Assembly: GCF_001941965.1 (NCBI RefSeq)
Contig: NZ_MKZO01000075.1
Span: forward strand, 176,534 to 240,533
Source: Pseudomonas putida
GTDB lineage: Bacteria; Pseudomonadota; Gammaproteobacteria; Pseudomonadales; Pseudomonadaceae
Direction: 5' to 3'
Length of the DNA stretch: 64,000 nt
A program made the translations under genes and the position numbers. Under the pieces are notes generated by a model, which had not been told where the DNA came from, ran no database searches, and was given only the letters and a program-made list of their open reading frames with translations. This document shows positions 26,012 to 34,864 of the stretch, in pieces. Positions within the stretch are counted from its first letter, which is position 1; each line of letters begins with the position of its first letter.

Positions 26012-28231
26012 TCAACCGGGCTCCTGTTCGCTTGGAAAACGGCTGATGACCAGGAGCGCCTTGTCATCACTCTCGGCGTTCCCACGATAGTAATTGCGGT
26101 AGCCGGGAACGGTACTGGTCGGGGGCAGGGCGCGGTAGCCAAGCTTGGCGAGTACACGCGATGAGCTGGCGTTCGACCGTTCCACGCTACCGAACAGATG
26201 CTGGATGTCGAGGTCATGTGCCAGTTGGTGCAGGAGCGTCATGGCTTGAAGTCCATAACCCTGATTCTGATGATCCTGACCGATCCAGTAATAGAAACGC
26301 GCGCTACGACCACTTCCGGCGACCGGGGCTTGTGCTCGGTACTCCAACGCGGCGACACCGATCAAGCCCAACCCTGGGTGCAGGATCCCCAGCACATGAC
26401 TGTGTGCGGATTGATGTCGCTGCAGCCAATCCCTGGCCTGTGCCACGCTTTGCAGGCGTTCTACGCCTGCCAGCCGGCACAGTTCCGGGTTGCGTTGCAG
26501 GCGATAAAGGGCGCGTGCCTGGTGAGGGCCGAGCAGGCTGGCGTACACGGCTTGCGAGTCAGCGGAGAAGGTGGCGGGCAGTTGCAGGGTCTGGGCGCCC
26601 AGCAGGCGTTGACAGCGGGCTTGCCATGCCGAGAGCTCAGCCAGTTGTCGACGGACATCGAAATTTTCCTGGTAATCCTCCGGCTCGTCATCGCTCGTCA
26701 TTTCCAGGGCTTTTAGCAGACAGCGTTCGGCCTGGCTGTGGTTCGCCAGTTGCCAGTGGGCAATACCCAGGTTGAACCAGATGGCACTCGGATCGTGGCC
26801 CTCCCTCGGTGTCGCCTCCAGGCAGACGAGTGACTGGTTGAACCAGTCGATGCTGGCTGTCCAGCGATTGAGCTCGGGCGCCAGGCAAGCCAGATCGAAG
26901 GCCAGATCGTAATCTTCGCCAATCGGCAGATGAAAGCGCCAGACTTCAACCAGCACCTGGTACCACTCCTGTTGTGCCTCGCCCGACAGGCGGGACATGA
27001 CGGCTTTCACACCGGGGAGCAGCAGATAGAAAAGCCTGGTGTCCCAGTGACCAAGGCGCAAGTACGCCAGCATCTGTTCCGGACTCAGGGAGAGCTCGTC
27101 GCTCTCCAGTGTCTGTTTGATCCGGTAGAAATCGTTGGGGTCGAAGACTTCCAGCGTGTGACGCGCCGCCAACCCCGTTTCGCGCCAGGTGCCGGCAGGA
27201 GAGGCGTGCCAAAAGGCGGCGAGGATGCTCAGGCCATTCGCGGCTTGATTGCTCCAGCATGTGCCGCTCTGGCTCTGAACGATGTCAGCCAGGACCGGAT
27301 AATTGACGGGCAGGGTGAAACTGCCGTGGCAGGCGAATTCAGGCGTCTGCTGCCAACCGATCTCCTGGAGCGTCTGACTGCCCCGGTCCGCGCTGAGCAG
27401 CAGCAGGTTATCCTGCTGCAAGCGGCTCAGTCGCTCCAGCACATTCAAGGCCCTGGCAGGAAAGAGCAGGGCGCAAGGCGGCAGACGCCGGGCATAGTCC
27501 TCGATCAAGCGATTCCAGGCCTGATTGGAATACCCGGGCTCGGTGATCCTGCGTTTCTGATAATCGGGCGTCATCCCGGCGAAAGGTTGGTCGGGATCAT
27601 TTTCAGCGCCCGGCTCGACCTTCATCCAGCCTTCGTACAGACGCTCCTTGTCCAGAAAGAACAAGTCCTGACGAATGCTACCGAATACATAATTGGCAAT
27701 AACCACCGGCGGCAGTTTCAGGCTGCCCGCCGTCAGGGTAATGCCCTGATTCTGCAACACCACCTCGCTGTCGCTTTCCACATCGTACAAGGCAAAGTCC
27801 AGACGCCCCTCCTGAACGAACGGATCAAGCCTGCCCAGCAGCCGCTCGCGCCAGTGCTCCAGGGTCCTGGCACTGAAATCGGTCATCACATAGCAGACCC
27901 GATCATCCGGCCCGCGAATCGCATCGAATGCCTCGAAGAACTGCAGGAGGAAGTGATACGCGAAACGCCCGCAGCCGCTGCCCAGTTCGATGATGTACAG
28001 CGGCTGGTCGCCGGTCAGGCCCTGGGCCTTGAGGTCGCGCCAGAAGCCCAGGACGATCTGCGCATAGGCATTGGCCATCACCGGGTGGCTGGTCACATAG
28101 TGCGGCACCTGCGCCTCGGCCCAGGCATCCAGCCCTTTTTCGCTGTAGTACTGGCGCTGCAGATCCCAGAGCGGGGATCTGGCGAAGGCGAGATAGTCCG
28201 CCATCTGTGAGGTAAGGCCGGTGTCAGACAT
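26012..28231 (-). CDS. Methyltransferase-TPR-GNAT fusion protein
   Basis: 739 aa with three parts. The N-terminal SAM-dependent methyltransferase-like domain contains the binding loop IIELGSGCGRFAYHF at about residues 79-93. A TPR-type helical section lies near 477-513 (AIWFNLGIAHWQLANHSQAE). A C-terminal GNAT acetyltransferase domain (about 604-724) has GQDHQNQGYGLQAMTLLHQL and FGSVERSNASSSRVLAKLGY, the acetyl-CoA loop and the Asn/Ser motif of RimJ/RimL-type enzymes. The start is at 28231 (MSDTGLTSQ); the only in-frame extension begins at TTG. First gene of the four-gene cluster, divergent from the amidohydrolase across 216 bases. It could modify the other products of the operon; that is inference. 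Confidence 0.82.
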   Translation of the reverse strand: MSDTGLTSQMADYLAFARSPLWDLQRQYYSEKGLDAWAEAQVPHYVTSHPVMANAYAQIVLGFWRDLKAQGLTGDQPLYIIELGSGCGRFAYHFLLQFFEAFDAIRGPDDRVCYVMTDFSARTLEHWRERLLGRLDPFVQEGRLDFALYDVESDSEVVLQNQGITLTAGSLKLPPVVIANYVFGSIRQDLFFLDKERLYEGWMKVEPGAENDPDQPFAGMTPDYQKRRITEPGYSNQAWNRLIEDYARRLPPCALLFPARALNVLERLSRLQQDNLLLLSADRGSQTLQEIGWQQTPEFACHGSFTLPVNYPVLADIVQSQSGTCWSNQAANGLSILAAFWHASPAGTWRETGLAARHTLEVFDPNDFYRIKQTLESDELSLSPEQMLAYLRLGHWDTRLFYLLLPGVKAVMSRLSGEAQQEWYQVLVEVWRFHLPIGEDYDLAFDLACLAPELNRWTASIDWFNQSLVCLEATPREGHDPSAIWFNLGIAHWQLANHSQAERCLLKALEMTSDDEPEDYQENFDVRRQLAELSAWQARCQRLLGAQTLQLPATFSADSQAVYASLLGPHQARALYRLQRNPELCRLAGVERLQSVAQARDWLQRHQSAHSHVLGILHPGLGLIGVAALEYRAQAPVAGSGRSARFYYWIGQDHQNQGYGLQAMTLLHQLAHDLDIQHLFGSVERSNASSSRVLAKLGYRALPPTSTVPGYRNYYRGNAESDDKALLVISRFPSEQEPG

Positions 28232-28447
28232 CGATGAGCGTCCTGCTGCGACAGTGACCAAGAGCGGATCAGTCTAACCAGAACGTGTCCTTGGGCAAGC
28301 GAAATATGGCCATTTGATATGCCTGGCTGGATTGCTAAGTTCACTGACCAAATTGTGACTACACGTACATTTTGTAGTGATACGTTTGCCTGGCGATCAC
28401 GTACGGAAACATTCCACAGACCCCCTCAGACACTGAAAGGAATCACC

Positions 28448-30298
28448 ATGTCGCAAAGTCCGCAATTCGGCTGTGCCTGCTGTACCCCCAACATGCTGCC
28501 GCGCTTCGAGCACGCTGCCGACGCCTGGAAGGCCCTGCTCGCCGAGGCCGGGACACTGGCCCCCCATGGCGGTCAGCAAGCGGTGATTTTCTTCGGCGGC
28601 ACTATCTATCCTGATCCCGAGCGGCCGGGGCAGCAGGTCGAGGCCATCGGTATCGCTCAGGGTGAGGTCAAGGCGAGTGGCGCGCTGGACGATGTGCGCA
28701 AGGCGATGCAGCCATACAAACCGGTAGATCACCCGCTGAAGCCGGAAGAAACCTTGCTGCCCGGCTTGATCGATGCCCATGCGCACCTGATGTCCACCGC
28801 GCTGATCACCGGATGGACCGATCTGTCGCCCATTCAGGACCAGAGCCTGAACAGGGAGTACAGCATCGCTTACGTCAAGGCCGGGATCGTGAAGGCCGCC
28901 GAGGCGGTGAAAGGCAAGCCCGAAAAGGAGCAATGGGTGACCGGCTTCGGTGTCGATCCTTCGTTGATGACGGAGTGGCAGGACATCGACGCGACCATCC
29001 TTGATGGCCTCTACCCTGAATTGCCCGAGCTGAAGATCTTCCTGCTCAATGCGTCCGGTCATATCAGCTATGCGAACACCAAGGCCCTGGAGCTGGCCGG
29101 TCTCGACAAGGATTACAAGGATGGCGTCCTTACCGAAACCCAATCGGCCTTGATGATCCCAAAGCTGCCTAAACCGGGACCGTTCCAGTTTTTCCGCAAC
29201 CTGCTGCAGGTCTTCAGTGACGCGAACAAGCGGGGAATCACCACGGTGTTCGATGCGAGCGTCGGATTGGTCGGCAAGGAATATGAAATCGGCCTGATGC
29301 GGCTGCTGGCCAAGACCCATGTCTTGACGCTGCGGGTAGGCGGAGCCTTGTATGGCAGCGACGCCGACGATCTGAAGACTTGGCTGAAGTCCTACAGTCC
29401 CGAGCTGGACAGCAAGGGCAACGAGCTGTTCACGCTGCGCGCAATGAAACTCATCGCCGACGGCTCGAACCAGGGTCTGACCGGGCTGCAGAGCGCGCCC
29501 TACAAATGCTGTCACGAACACCAGGTCCCGGGCGTGGGCGCCTATGGCCTGTTCAACTACAACCCGGTACGCGAGCTGGCCAATGTCATGGCTGATGTCT
29601 CTGCCAAGGGCTGGCCGATCCTGACCCACGCCAACGGCGACGAAGCGATCGACAACGTGCTTTCCGCCTACCAGCTGGCCCTGTCCAATCCGCCGACCGA
29701 CAAGGTCCCGCTGCCGGAGCCGCCTTTCAACAGCGTGCCGGCCTGGGCCGGGCAGCGCCACCGTATCGAACACTGCTCGCTGTTGCACGACAACGCCATT
29801 GCGCTGATGAAGCGTATGGCAATTTCGCCGAGCTTCCTGATCGGTCATGTCGGCTACTGGGGCCGGGCATTCCAGCACACCATCCTCGGCAAGGACCGGG
29901 CGAACATGCTCGACCGCTGCGCCTCGGCGTTGAAAGGTGGCCTGCGCATCAGCCTGCACAGCGACCGTTTCGTCACCCCGTTCGGTCCGCTGCGCTACAT
30001 GGAGCAGGCGATTGGCCGGGTGATGGAAGCCGTGGTGGATGAGCCGGATGAGGACAAGCGGATTCTCAACAAGCACGAGCGTCTTGACGTGCACCAGGCC
30101 CTGCGTGCCGTGACCATCGATTCGGCCTGGCAATGCCATCTCGACCATCAGGTCGGTTCGCTGCTGCCGGGCAAGCAGGCCGACCTAGTCATCCTGGCCA
30201 AGGACCCGTTGCAATGGACCGCTCCCGATGCCGCCGGCATGCGCGGGATCGAGGTGAAGCAGACCTGGGTGAGTGGGCGCAAGGTGTATGAGAGCTGA
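28448..30298 (+). CDS. YtcJ-like metal-dependent amidohydrolase
   Basis: 616 aa, amidohydrolase family 3 (YtcJ/NfdA type), predicted to hydrolyse an amide or related bond. Metal-ligand motifs are LLPGLIDAHAHLMS (HxH), ILTHANGDEAID and HRIEHCSLL, with LHSDRFVTPFGPLRYMEQAI near the end and the C-terminal beta-sandwich sequence VGSLLPGKQADLVIL. AAGGAA lies 8 bases before the start; an in-frame frame open from 28319 has no such signal. The protein opens with a Cys-rich FGCACCTPNML not typical of the family. It is divergent from the four-gene cluster and followed by a REP pair. Substrate unknown. Confidence 0.9.
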   Translation: MSQSPQFGCACCTPNMLPRFEHAADAWKALLAEAGTLAPHGGQQAVIFFGGTIYPDPERPGQQVEAIGIAQGEVKASGALDDVRKAMQPYKPVDHPLKPEETLLPGLIDAHAHLMSTALITGWTDLSPIQDQSLNREYSIAYVKAGIVKAAEAVKGKPEKEQWVTGFGVDPSLMTEWQDIDATILDGLYPELPELKIFLLNASGHISYANTKALELAGLDKDYKDGVLTETQSALMIPKLPKPGPFQFFRNLLQVFSDANKRGITTVFDASVGLVGKEYEIGLMRLLAKTHVLTLRVGGALYGSDADDLKTWLKSYSPELDSKGNELFTLRAMKLIADGSNQGLTGLQSAPYKCCHEHQVPGVGAYGLFNYNPVRELANVMADVSAKGWPILTHANGDEAIDNVLSAYQLALSNPPTDKVPLPEPPFNSVPAWAGQRHRIEHCSLLHDNAIALMKRMAISPSFLIGHVGYWGRAFQHTILGKDRANMLDRCASALKGGLRISLHSDRFVTPFGPLRYMEQAIGRVMEAVVDEPDEDKRILNKHERLDVHQALRAVTIDSAWQCHLDHQVGSLLPGKQADLVILAKDPLQWTAPDAAGMRGIEVKQTWVSGRKVYES

Positions 30299-30326
30299 TT
30301 GGTAACCAGACCGCTGAGAGGGTCTC

Positions 30327-30506
30327 TGTAGGAGCTGGCTTGCCTGCGATGGACCGCAGAGCGGTCCCAAAACCATCCCGCACGAGCTCCGTGCCATGTC
30401 CGGTTTCATATTCGGCGCGTAGGGTAGATCGTGTTAATCCAGAAGGTCGGGTGTGGCAGGTTTTGGGACCGCTCTGCGGTCCTTCGCAGGCAAGCCAGCT
30501 CCTACA
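30327..30506. repeat. REP variant pair with 47-bp arms
   Basis: Arms 30327-30373 and 30460-30506 are reverse complements with one mismatch in 47. The core is a variant, GTAGGAGCTGGCTTGCCTGC, extended by ACCGCAGAGCGGTCCCAAAA. It lies between the convergent amidohydrolase and LysR genes; the 86-base spacer has no coding signal. Confidence 0.85.
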
Positions 30507-30535
30507 GGGTTTGGGGGCGGACGCAGGAAAGAGGC

Positions 30536-31426
30536 TCAACCAAACACCGGATCCCCCCGCAACCGCTCCACCGCCATATCCACGAACGCCCGCACCTTCG
30601 CCGGCGCCTGCCGCCCCTCCGGATACACCAGGTGAATGGGCAACGGCGGTTCCTCGAAATCCTCCAGCACCACCTGCAACTCTCCCTCCTGCAACGCCGG
30701 CCCGATCTGGTAATGCAGCACCCGGGTCAAACCCCAGCCCGAACGCGCCGCATCGATTACCGCCTGGTTGGTATTGCACATCAACACCGGGTCGATACTG
30801 ATCCGCTGTCCTCCGGCAAAGCGCCATTCCGGCGAAGCCCAGGAACTGTTGGAGGCGACGATGCGGTGGTCCTTCAAGTCGACGGGGGTTTGCGGTGTAC
30901 CACGTTTCTCCAGGTAGCCCGGCGCGGCACAGATCACATGCCGTACCGCCCCGACCCGCACCGCAGTGAACCCCGAATCCGGCAGATGCCCGATGCGCAC
31001 GGCCACATCGAGACCTTCCTCGACGATATTCACCTGGCGGTCGATGAACAGCGTGCGCGCGTGCATGCCCGGGTAGGCGTCGAGGTATTCGGTGATGATC
31101 GGCAGCACATGCAACTGCCCGAAAAGGATTGGCGCGGTGATCGCGAGGGTGCCGGACGGCTCGCGGTAATGCCCGGCCGCTGCCGCCTCGGCTTCGGCGA
31201 TATCGCCAAGGATGCGCCGGCAATCGGCCAGATAGCGCGCCCCGGCCTCGGTGGTCTTGACCGAGCGGGTGGTGCGCACCAGCAGGCGTGCACCCACCAA
31301 GTCTTCCAGCGCGGCGATGATCCGCGTCACCGCCGGCGCGCTCATATGCACCGCCCGGGCGGTCTTGGCGAAGCTCTCGGTTTCCGCCACCTTGACGAAC
31401 ACCCGCATTGCCAGCCAACGATCCAT
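30536..31426 (-). CDS. LysR-family transcriptional regulator
   Basis: 296 aa. The helix-turn-helix MRVFVKVAETESFAKTARAV, then SAPAVTRIIAALEDLVGARL, is followed by the LysR effector domain (GLDVAVRIGHLPDSG; GWGLTRVLHYQIGPALQEGE), closest in style to the CrgA/AaeR-like subgroup. I chose 31426 (MDRWLAMRVF) because AAGGAA lies about 10 bases upstream; a longer frame to 31588 covers the 3' end of the next gene without support. It is the last gene in a row of four on the minus strand (GST, oxidoreductase, DUF1348 protein, LysR), and may regulate them. Confidence 0.92.
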   Translation of the reverse strand: MDRWLAMRVFVKVAETESFAKTARAVHMSAPAVTRIIAALEDLVGARLLVRTTRSVKTTEAGARYLADCRRILGDIAEAEAAAAGHYREPSGTLAITAPILFGQLHVLPIITEYLDAYPGMHARTLFIDRQVNIVEEGLDVAVRIGHLPDSGFTAVRVGAVRHVICAAPGYLEKRGTPQTPVDLKDHRIVASNSSWASPEWRFAGGQRISIDPVLMCNTNQAVIDAARSGWGLTRVLHYQIGPALQEGELQVVLEDFEEPPLPIHLVYPEGRQAPAKVRAFVDMAVERLRGDPVFG

Positions 31427-31530
31427 TGCGCTGTGTTTCCTTCGGTTCAGTCGCGTGTCTTGAGTGTCTCCGGTGAGGCCCGGGACACCGTCGGGGTGCC
31501 CGGGATTATGTGCCATTTCCTGCTCCAGTG

Positions 31531-31995
31531 TCAGAAACCGAAGTGGCTCAGGCCCGGATGATCGTCCGGACGACGGCCCAGCGGCCAATGGAAGCGGCGC
31601 TCTTCTTCACGGATCGGCTGTTCGTTGATGCTCGCGTGGCGGGCGCGCATCAGGCCGTCCTCGGCGAATTCCCAGTTCTCGTTGCCATAGGCACGGAACC
31701 ACTGGCCGCTGTCGTCGCGGTATTCATAGGCATAGCGCACGGCGATGCGGTTGCCGGTGAAGGCCCAGAGTTCCTTGATCAGGCGGTACTCCAGTTCGCG
31801 GTTCCATTTGCGGGTGAGGAAGGCCTCGGCGTCGGCGCGGTTGTTGACGAACTCGACTCGATTGCGCCAGCGGGTATCCAGGGTGTAGGCCAGGGCGACC
31901 TTGGCGGCATCGCGGCTGTTCCAGCCATCCTCGGCCAGGCGGACTTTCTCGATGGCGCTCTGTTCGGTGAACGGGGGCAGTGGTGGACGGGACAT
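31531..31995 (-). CDS. DUF1348 / NTF2-like protein
   Basis: 154 aa, full-length member of the DUF1348 group in the nuclear transport factor 2-like (SnoaL-type) superfamily. The highly conserved features are visible: AIEKVRLAEDGWNSRDAAKV, TRKWNRELEYRLIKELWAF, IAVRYAYEYRDDSGQWFRAY, and the terminal FHWPLGRRPDDHPGLSHFGF. Biochemical role of the group is not established. It lies 15 bases after the fusion oxidoreductase gene and 104 before the LysR gene, all on the same strand. Confidence 0.9.
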   Translation of the reverse strand: MSRPPLPPFTEQSAIEKVRLAEDGWNSRDAAKVALAYTLDTRWRNRVEFVNNRADAEAFLTRKWNRELEYRLIKELWAFTGNRIAVRYAYEYRDDSGQWFRAYGNENWEFAEDGLMRARHASINEQPIREEERRFHWPLGRRPDDHPGLSHFGF

Positions 31996-32010
31996 GGCAG
32001 ATCTCCTGGG

Positions 32011-34044
32011 TCACAGTGAAAGTTGAATCGGGTCCTGGCCGGCGGGGACCGCGCAGCAGATCAGGACTTCGTCGTCGCCAACCCTGGCGGCGGGTTCCTT
32101 GAGGTAGCTGACCGCACCCTTGAGCAGGCGGGTCTTGCAGGTGCCGCAATGGCCTTCACGGCAGCTGAATTCGGGGTCCAGACCGCGGGCCTCGGCCAGC
32201 TCCAGCAAGGTGCCGGAGCCGGGTTCCCAGCGGGCCTCTTTCAATGAATCGATGAAGGTCACCGGTATCGACGTGGTGGCGGGCGGCGGGCCGGCCGGTG
32301 CGCTTGGCTGCTCACCACCGGAACGCTTCAGCGATGCCGGCCCGAAGGCTTCGGCATGGATCCTCTCGTCCGCCACGCCATAACTGCGCAACCCGTCGTA
32401 AAGCCCCTGGCTGAAAGACGGCGAACCGCACAGGTAGAACTCGTAATCACCGAACGGCAGGTGACGACCCAGCAGCGGCATGTCGATCCGGCCTGCCGCG
32501 TCGTAATCGGTGCTTTCCTCGGCATCGCGGGTGTCGCTGAGTACCCGCACAACCTTGATACCCAACTCGCCCAGTTCGCGGTCGAAGGCCCGCTCCTGTT
32601 TCGAACGCACAGCGTAGAACAGCGTGACCGGCCGCATCCGCTGGATACGCCGGCCCTCGAAGGCCAGGTGTCGGGCCATCGCCAGCATCGGGGTAATGCC
32701 GACACCGCCGGCCAGCAGGACCACCGGGCGACTGCTTGTAGCATCAAGGGTGAAGTCACCTGCCGGTGCACGGGCTTCCAGCGTGTCGCCCTCGCGCAGG
32801 TTTTCATGCAGCCAGGTGGACACCAACCCATCGCGCTTCACGCTGATGCGGTAATACCCATCGGAGGGTGCGGTGGACAGGGTGTAGGTGCGGATCAACG
32901 GCTTGTCCGCGCCTGCAATCCTCACGCGGATCGGCAAGTGCTGTCCGGCCAGATGAGGCAGCACGCCCGCGCCATCCTCCGGTTCCAGATGGAAGGAGTG
33001 GATGGCCGCGCTCTCGCGCACCACCCGTGCCACCTTGAAGCGCCGCCATTGCGTAGCCAGTTCGGCAGCGCGCAGGCGTTCCCCGGCCTGCTGCCAGTCG
33101 CCGGTCATCAGCGCGCTTTCTGCCTCGCCGTCCTGCTGGAACGCCCAGCGCAAGGCGAGCCCGCCGGGCCGGCGCACGATGCGCCGGGCACGGAAGGTCC
33201 ACAGCCGCTCGGCACCCTGGAAGGCGGCAATTTCCGGCGAATCGAAAACCACATCGGCATCGCCGGTCATCTGCAGCACGTCGCCGCTTTGGTAGTCGAC
33301 GAACAGCAGCCCGGCCTTGCCGTTGAGATGGATATTGCCCAGGGTCGAGAAGAACAGGTTGCCGTTGAAATCCGGGATGGTCAGCAGACCGTCTTCGCCC
33401 ACGCGGACGAAGCCCGGCTTGCCGCCACGATGGGACACATCGACTTGCCGGCGCTCCTCGCGGTCGACGTAGGTGGCGACGTAGAACGCGTCGGCACCTA
33501 CGATCAGGTTCCGGGCTGACGCATCTAGTTGCTCGAGCTCCTCAAGCTGCCCGGAGACAGCAACCTGCGGATCCCGGGCAAAGGAAAAGTCGCGCAACTG
33601 GATATAGCGCGGGCAGTTGCCAAAGCTCTGGTCCACCTCGACGCGAAAACCCTTGTCGAGCGGCGAGAGTACGCCGTTCATGCGGTTGCGCCGCCGGGTA
33701 TGCAGTTCGATCCCGAGCAGCCCGACCGGCGCACCCTCGAACATCCCGCGAGCGGCCGGATCCACAGGGTCCGGACGCGCTGCAATATCGAGGGTGGTGG
33801 CCGAGGGCGATTGCATGAAGCCGGGTTGGCCTTCAAGGAACGTCGCCCAGGCATCGCCTTCGGCATCCACGCTGCCCAGCGCCATGAACGGCAACTGGGC
33901 GTAGAACTCACGATGCTGGTCGGGCATGAAATCCCGGACCACGCGCTGGCCGACACCTTCCATGCGTTCGGCGACGCCGACTTTCTCCTGGATGAATTTC
34001 TCGCCTTCATGCCAGGTGGAGAGTTTGCTCAGGTGTGCGGCCAT
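32011..34044 (-). CDS. Flavin-oxidase-like / ferredoxin reductase / 2Fe-2S fusion protein
   Basis: 677 aa with three modules. The N-terminal half (1 to about 300) resembles pyridoxamine-phosphate-oxidase-type flavin-binding proteins (HREFYAQLPFMALGSVDAEG; DFNGNLFFSTLGNIHLNGKA). It is followed by a ferredoxin-NADP reductase-type section with the FAD motif RTYTLS near residue 385 and the NAD(P)-binding LLAGGVGITPMLAMARHL. The end is a plant-type 2Fe-2S ferredoxin with CREGHCGTC near 626 and the fourth ligand in VLICCAVPAG. Electrons would run NAD(P)H to FAD to 2Fe-2S; the acceptor and the N-terminal substrate are unknown. GST lies 33 bases upstream and DUF1348 15 bases downstream in an apparent operon. 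Confidence 0.88.
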   Translation of the reverse strand: MAAHLSKLSTWHEGEKFIQEKVGVAERMEGVGQRVVRDFMPDQHREFYAQLPFMALGSVDAEGDAWATFLEGQPGFMQSPSATTLDIAARPDPVDPAARGMFEGAPVGLLGIELHTRRRNRMNGVLSPLDKGFRVEVDQSFGNCPRYIQLRDFSFARDPQVAVSGQLEELEQLDASARNLIVGADAFYVATYVDREERRQVDVSHRGGKPGFVRVGEDGLLTIPDFNGNLFFSTLGNIHLNGKAGLLFVDYQSGDVLQMTGDADVVFDSPEIAAFQGAERLWTFRARRIVRRPGGLALRWAFQQDGEAESALMTGDWQQAGERLRAAELATQWRRFKVARVVRESAAIHSFHLEPEDGAGVLPHLAGQHLPIRVRIAGADKPLIRTYTLSTAPSDGYYRISVKRDGLVSTWLHENLREGDTLEARAPAGDFTLDATSSRPVVLLAGGVGITPMLAMARHLAFEGRRIQRMRPVTLFYAVRSKQERAFDRELGELGIKVVRVLSDTRDAEESTDYDAAGRIDMPLLGRHLPFGDYEFYLCGSPSFSQGLYDGLRSYGVADERIHAEAFGPASLKRSGGEQPSAPAGPPPATTSIPVTFIDSLKEARWEPGSGTLLELAEARGLDPEFSCREGHCGTCKTRLLKGAVSYLKEPAARVGDDEVLICCAVPAGQDPIQLSL

Positions 34045-34077
34045 GTTCGTGGCTCCCGCGGAATGCTTCAGTGGATA

Positions 34078-34689
34078 TCAGGCCCTCAGGCCGGCGCGGC
34101 TCTGGGTGAAGGGCACGAAGCCCTGCAGCGCTTCGAAGCGGCGCAGGAAGGCGTTGACGGCGGGGTAGTCGGACAGGTCGACATTGCCTTCCGGCGCCTG
34201 GGCCACGTAGCTGTAGATCGCCACGTCGGCCAGGGTCGGATGGTCGGCGGCGAGCCATTGGCGATCGGCCAGGTGCTGTTCCAGATGCCCGAGCATGACG
34301 TGGGCACGGGCAATCACTTCCTCGGCGTTGAAGCGGGCGTTGAACACGGTGATCAGGCGAGCGGCGCAGGCGCCGTAGGCCAGTTCACCGGCAGCTACCG
34401 ACAACCAGCGCTGCACTCGCGCAGCACCGAGGGCATCTTCCGGCAGCCAATCGGTGCGGCCCGCTTTCTTGGCGAGGTAGACGAGGATCGCGTTGGAGTC
34501 GGCGATCACGGTCTCGCCATCTTCCAGGACCGGGATCTGCCCGAAGGGGTTCAGGGCAAGGAAAGCTGGCGATTTGTGCGCCCCGGCGGCCAGGTCCACT
34601 TCGACCAGCTCATGGGGCACGCCCAGCAGCGAAGCGAACAGCACGGCGCGATGGGCATGGCCCGAGAGGGGGTGGTGATGAATCTTCAT
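34078..34689 (-). CDS. Glutathione S-transferase
   Basis: 203 aa, two-domain cytosolic GST. The N-terminal thioredoxin-like domain carries the cis-proline segment NPFGQIPVLEDGETVIADSN with the glutathione gamma-glutamyl contact (DS), and the C-terminal helical domain contains HPTLADVAIYSYVAQAPEGN. The start of the protein, MKIHHHPLSGHAHRAVLFAS, places Ser/His where the catalytic residue normally sits. First gene of the GST-oxidoreductase-DUF1348-LysR row; the combination suggests detoxification or a small-molecule redox pathway. Specific substrate unknown. Confidence 0.92.
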   Translation of the reverse strand: MKIHHHPLSGHAHRAVLFASLLGVPHELVEVDLAAGAHKSPAFLALNPFGQIPVLEDGETVIADSNAILVYLAKKAGRTDWLPEDALGAARVQRWLSVAAGELAYGACAARLITVFNARFNAEEVIARAHVMLGHLEQHLADRQWLAADHPTLADVAIYSYVAQAPEGNVDLSDYPAVNAFLRRFEALQGFVPFTQSRAGLRA

Positions 34690-34864
34690 GGTCCGGCTCC
34701 TGACTGTAGTGAGCGGGGCGGGGTGAGTCCCGATCCGTGTGCACAGTGTGGAACTGGATGGATTTCGGCGGAATACGCTTTCTGGGCAGTTCTTTATTGC
34801 TTCAGGTGGAATAATCGATGGACGAGCTCGTCATTCTTTTGTAATGACCAGGCAATGTAAGGGA

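Noticed and set aside
28319..28447. N-terminal extension of the amidohydrolase
   Set aside because: No ribosome-binding site and atypical sequence; AAGGAA precedes the ATG at 28448, so this stretch is taken as promoter region.
30189..31418. Open frame overlapping the REP pair and the LysR gene in another frame
   Set aside because: Translates a repeat and a mirror of LysR codons; LysR motifs are in the other frame.
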